From positions 1 through 16,372 of the forward strand of contig DAOVTU010000009.1 in NCBI GenBank assembly GCA_030632925.1: a DNA stretch of 16,372 nt, read 5' to 3'. The stretch is from Candidatus Krumholzibacteriia bacterium (GTDB lineage Bacteria > Krumholzibacteriota > Krumholzibacteriia > LZORAL124-64-63). Numbering within the stretch: the stretch's first letter is position 1; each line of letters starts with the position of its first letter. A program made the position numbers and the translations under genes. Under the pieces are notes generated by a model. That model was not told the DNA's origin. It worked only from the letters and a program-made list of their open reading frames with translations, and ran no database searches. Shown piece after piece: positions 13,854 to 16,372 of this stretch.

Positions 13854-16372
13854 ATGTCCAAGCGGATACCATTCCTGATAATCCTGATCATTTGCTCCTG
13901 TTTGTGGCACGCTCCCGCCGATGCCACCGACGAATTCAAGGAAGCCGCCCGCCAGACCGAAGACGAATGGAAAGCGGTGCAGGGCTCCCTGAAAGATGGC
14001 AAAAAATCCCTCGATGACCTTCGTAAAAAATATGATGAGTACCGCGCCGCGGCTTTCAGCGACGCGCCCGAGCAGGGCCTCGAGTTGGCCCGCAAACTGT
14101 TCCATCTCGACAAAAACGACACCCAGGCCGCCGAGGCCAAAGTTGAACAAATGCGGGACATGTTCCGGGAGCTCGACAGCGCGGGGATCACCGACAAGCT
14201 CGGCGCCGCCTCGGAATATCTCGACAAGGCCAACGGTTACGCCGGTGAAGTCGAGAGCATCTGGGAATTCACCAAAAAGTTTGATCCCGACCACGCCAAG
14301 GACAACCCCACTTACGGGCTGCGCCTGATCGGGTCAGTGCTGACCGAAAGCGCCGAAAAATTGGAGGGCATTCCCCTCGTGGGCCAGATCCTCGGCCCAT
14401 GGGTGAAGGCCTACGGTGAAGTGGCGGGTGATTTTGCCAACTCGTTGGACCGCCTGGCCAAGAAAATCGACGATTTTCGCGGGGGTTCGCTGTGTGGTCA
14501 ACTGGGCCGGCGACAAGGCCAGCAGGAAGCTTTCGCGGCGACCGGCGCCACCGACTGCCTGACCTATTTTGCCAGCGGGATCTTTCCGCGCCTCGAAGGT
14601 GAAACCTACGAAGGAAATGTGAAGTACTTCCTGTACGATCCGGTCTCCGAGAAAGGGTACCTGGCCTCGAAAGAGGCGGAAATCGTGTACCGCTGGCACG
14701 AGCGTTTGCTTGAAAAACGGATCCTGGACCCGGACTGGCTGGCCGCCCGCGCCAATACCCTGAAGCCGGAATTCAAAAGCCAGGCCCGCGAGGCCTATGA
14801 ACTGTTCGACGGCTGGGCCAACAAGACCGACCCCAGTTGGCTGCTCATCGACAAACTGGGGCTGTATCAGGACGCCTACTTCTACGGTCGCCTCGACGAA
14901 CTCACCTTCATGGCCAACTACATCCTGGATGCCAAACACCACCGGGCCGCCAACGCGATTTTGCAGGAATATGAAAAGTACGTATTGGTACGGGGTACGG
15001 TGGACGAGGAAGTCGATGGCATGACCCGCCCCTCGGCCGGAGCCAAGGTGGAGTTCACCGTCAATGGCGCCCTGTTTTCCGCCTACACCGATGAAGTTGG
15101 CCGGTACGAAATCGTGGTGACAGGCCAGGTCAACGACTCCATCACTGAAGCGGTCAGCAAGCTGGATTTTGAAACGATTTCCCGCACTGGGCGCCTGTCC
15201 GGCAAGGTTGTCGGCGGCCTGGATTACGCCCTGACCGATGGTGGTTTGTCTGTCGTGGCTCTGGGCCTGAGCGGCAGCATCTTCGCCAGCAGCGATCTCG
15301 ATGGAAATAGCCGGATCACCACAGCGTCCACCGGGCAGGAAATTTACCTCCAGACATCTCTCAACGCTCCGGATCTGGAACGGTCTGACACCGTGTTGGT
15401 TGAGTTGGATGTCCTGTTGCCCGATGGCCGCACGGTTTCGTTGCAACCGCCGGGAATTCCGGTGCGGCCTGGCCAGATGATGGGTTATGGCACCGCCGTT
15501 TCGTTCCTGGTGGCCGAAGATCTGCCATCGGGAACCTGCCACATCACCGGCCGCCTCCAGTTGGGTGAACAAATCGTTCTCCTGACCGGGACGACCATTG
15601 AAATTGAGAAGTTGGATTTCGAGATCGGCGAGCTTCTCATTTCGTTGGGGCCCAAAACAGGCTTGCTGGGCACGAAGTTTGCCGTTGGGGATCCTATTCA
15701 CCTGCAAACGAACCTGACGGGAGTGCGGACCGGTTCGGGCGCTCCGATCACCGGTCAATGGCAAGTGACATTGCCCGATGGCCGCACAGCCAACCCGCAG
15801 GAAACGCGGCTTTGGGCCGAAGAAGGATTTTCCGGCGCGTTGTCGAATGAGATCACCACCAACGAGAGCTTGCCGCTGGGGATCTACCGGGTGGAGCTGA
15901 TCGTCAAATACGCGGACGACGAAATCGCCCGCCGCAGCGGGAGTTTCGAACTTGCGCCATTGTTCGAAAATCCGGAATTCCTGATCACGGATTCGCAGGA
16001 GAGTCTTTTGGCGCGAGAGGCTTTCCGGCCTGCCGATCCGTTTTTTGTCTTGGCCAAGGCGATCTATACGAGCCTGGATCCTGAGCGCCAGGTTCACGTT
16101 GTGGTGGAACTCAACGGACCGGACCCTGGCATTGGCGCCCTGGGCTATGAGGGCGACTTGAGTTTCGAGCAGGGCTCGATGATCACCGGCGTGGGGACCG
16201 AAATCCCGAGCGTGATCCAGGAGGGCGTCTACAGCGCTACCGTCACGCTGGATGGTGGGTCTGGCCAATACCTCACCTACCGGGAGAACTTCAGGATCGT
16301 GTATCCCGTGCAATTTGATGGCATCTGGACCCGTGACGGGATGCAGCCCAGTCAGGTCCAAAGCCGGTTCAC
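13854..16372 (+). CDS. Large exported protein, helical N-terminal region plus Ig-like beta-domains (3' end outside window)
   Basis: The frame is open from the ATG at 13854 to the right edge (839 complete codons). A G-rich Shine-Dalgarno (13842-13848) lies 5 nt upstream. The leader is MSKRIPF, an Ile/Leu stretch, CSCLWHAPADA|TD; it fits signal peptidase I, though Cys16 gives a weak lipobox alternative. Residues about 25-375 are mostly charged amphipathic helix (KKSLDDLRKKYDEYR), with a more hydrophobic helical stretch near 157-200 (EGIPLVGQILGPWVKAYG). A carboxypeptidase-regulatory-like domain starts at about 377 (VLVRGTV, then GAKVEF and DEVGRYEI). From about 440 onward are successive Ig/macroglobulin-like beta-domains, two carrying the same LPDGRT phrase at residues 522-527 and 640-645. 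The large minus-strand open frame opposite this gene is a coding shadow. I do not recognise the whole architecture; a secreted or surface-tethered adhesive or structural role is a guess. Confidence 0.85.
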   Translation, partial: MSKRIPFLIILIICSCLWHAPADATDEFKEAARQTEDEWKAVQGSLKDGKKSLDDLRKKYDEYRAAAFSDAPEQGLELARKLFHLDKNDTQAAEAKVEQMRDMFRELDSAGITDKLGAASEYLDKANGYAGEVESIWEFTKKFDPDHAKDNPTYGLRLIGSVLTESAEKLEGIPLVGQILGPWVKAYGEVAGDFANSLDRLAKKIDDFRGGSLCGQLGRRQGQQEAFAATGATDCLTYFASGIFPRLEGETYEGNVKYFLYDPVSEKGYLASKEAEIVYRWHERLLEKRILDPDWLAARANTLKPEFKSQAREAYELFDGWANKTDPSWLLIDKLGLYQDAYFYGRLDELTFMANYILDAKHHRAANAILQEYEKYVLVRGTVDEEVDGMTRPSAGAKVEFTVNGALFSAYTDEVGRYEIVVTGQVNDSITEAVSKLDFETISRTGRLSGKVVGGLDYALTDGGLSVVALGLSGSIFASSDLDGNSRITTASTGQEIYLQTSLNAPDLERSDTVLVELDVLLPDGRTVSLQPPGIPVRPGQMMGYGTAVSFLVAEDLPSGTCHITGRLQLGEQIVLLTGTTIEIEKLDFEIGELLISLGPKTGLLGTKFAVGDPIHLQTNLTGVRTGSGAPITGQWQVTLPDGRTANPQETRLWAEEGFSGALSNEITTNESLPLGIYRVELIVKYADDEIARRSGSFELAPLFENPEFLITDSQESLLAREAFRPADPFFVLAKAIYTSLDPERQVHVVVELNGPDPGIGALGYEGDLSFEQGSMITGVGTEIPSVIQEGVYSATVTLDGGSGQYLTYRENFRIVYPVQFDGIWTRDGMQPSQVQSRF

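Noticed and set aside
14334..16361. Minus-strand open frame of 675 codons at the right end
   Set aside because: The plus-strand frame from 13854 is open throughout and has a signal peptide, Shine-Dalgarno, a regulatory-like domain and repeated beta-domains; the minus reading has none of these.
1..16372. CRISPR arrays, tRNA/rRNA, insertion sequences, prophage or toxin-antitoxin genes
   Set aside because: Looked for on both strands; no repeat-spacer pattern, cloverleaf, transposase motif or target-site duplication was seen.

Overview
The window (about 60% G+C by eye, densely coded, no mobile elements) looks like chromosomal DNA from a Gram-negative bacterium of the FCB superphylum or a neighbouring candidate phylum of the Krumholzibacteriota/Eisenbacteria kind. 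This placement is an inference from protein architecture. Three secreted proteins end in an FlgD-Ig/type IX-sorting-like C-terminal domain with an NPFNP motif, and the regulator is a Bacteroidetes-style one-piece hybrid two-component sensor. No 16S or marker gene is present, so the phylum is not proven.

Layout. Positions 1-8439 hold four plus-strand genes for exported proteins, separated by only 22-50 nt and probably one operon. They are: (1) the 3' part of a subtilisin-family (S8) protease with an intact catalytic serine and a string of beta-domains; (2) a 1259-residue S8 homologue whose catalytic His and Ser positions are occupied by Tyr and Asn, with a P-domain near its end; (3) a HAF-repeat secreted protein with the C-terminal sorting-like domain; (4) a second HAF-repeat paralogue without that domain and with an ambiguous start codon. 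A strong hairpin and a perfect TATAAT hexamer lie at 8459-8494. Positions 8551-12669 encode a 1372-residue hybrid sensor: 14 propeller units, Y_Y_Y, one transmembrane helix, histidine kinase, receiver and AraC-type DNA-binding domain. A bidirectional terminator (12685-12721) separates it from a convergent minus-strand gene for a small secreted protein of unknown function (12740-13387). A 466-nt divergent intergenic region follows, with an extended -10 promoter and several inverted repeats. The window ends inside a long plus-strand gene (13854 onward) for an exported protein with a helical N-terminal half and a series of Ig-like beta-domains.

How they may work together (inference). The hybrid sensor could detect a periplasmic ligand and regulate nearby genes, as its Bacteroidetes relatives often do. 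The upstream operon would then be an extracellular protein set built around one active and one catalytically dead subtilase plus two propeller-like HAF proteins. The dead subtilase and its pairing with an apparently live one is the most unusual point in the window. I see no CRISPR array, tRNA, rRNA, transposase, phage gene or recognisable riboswitch.
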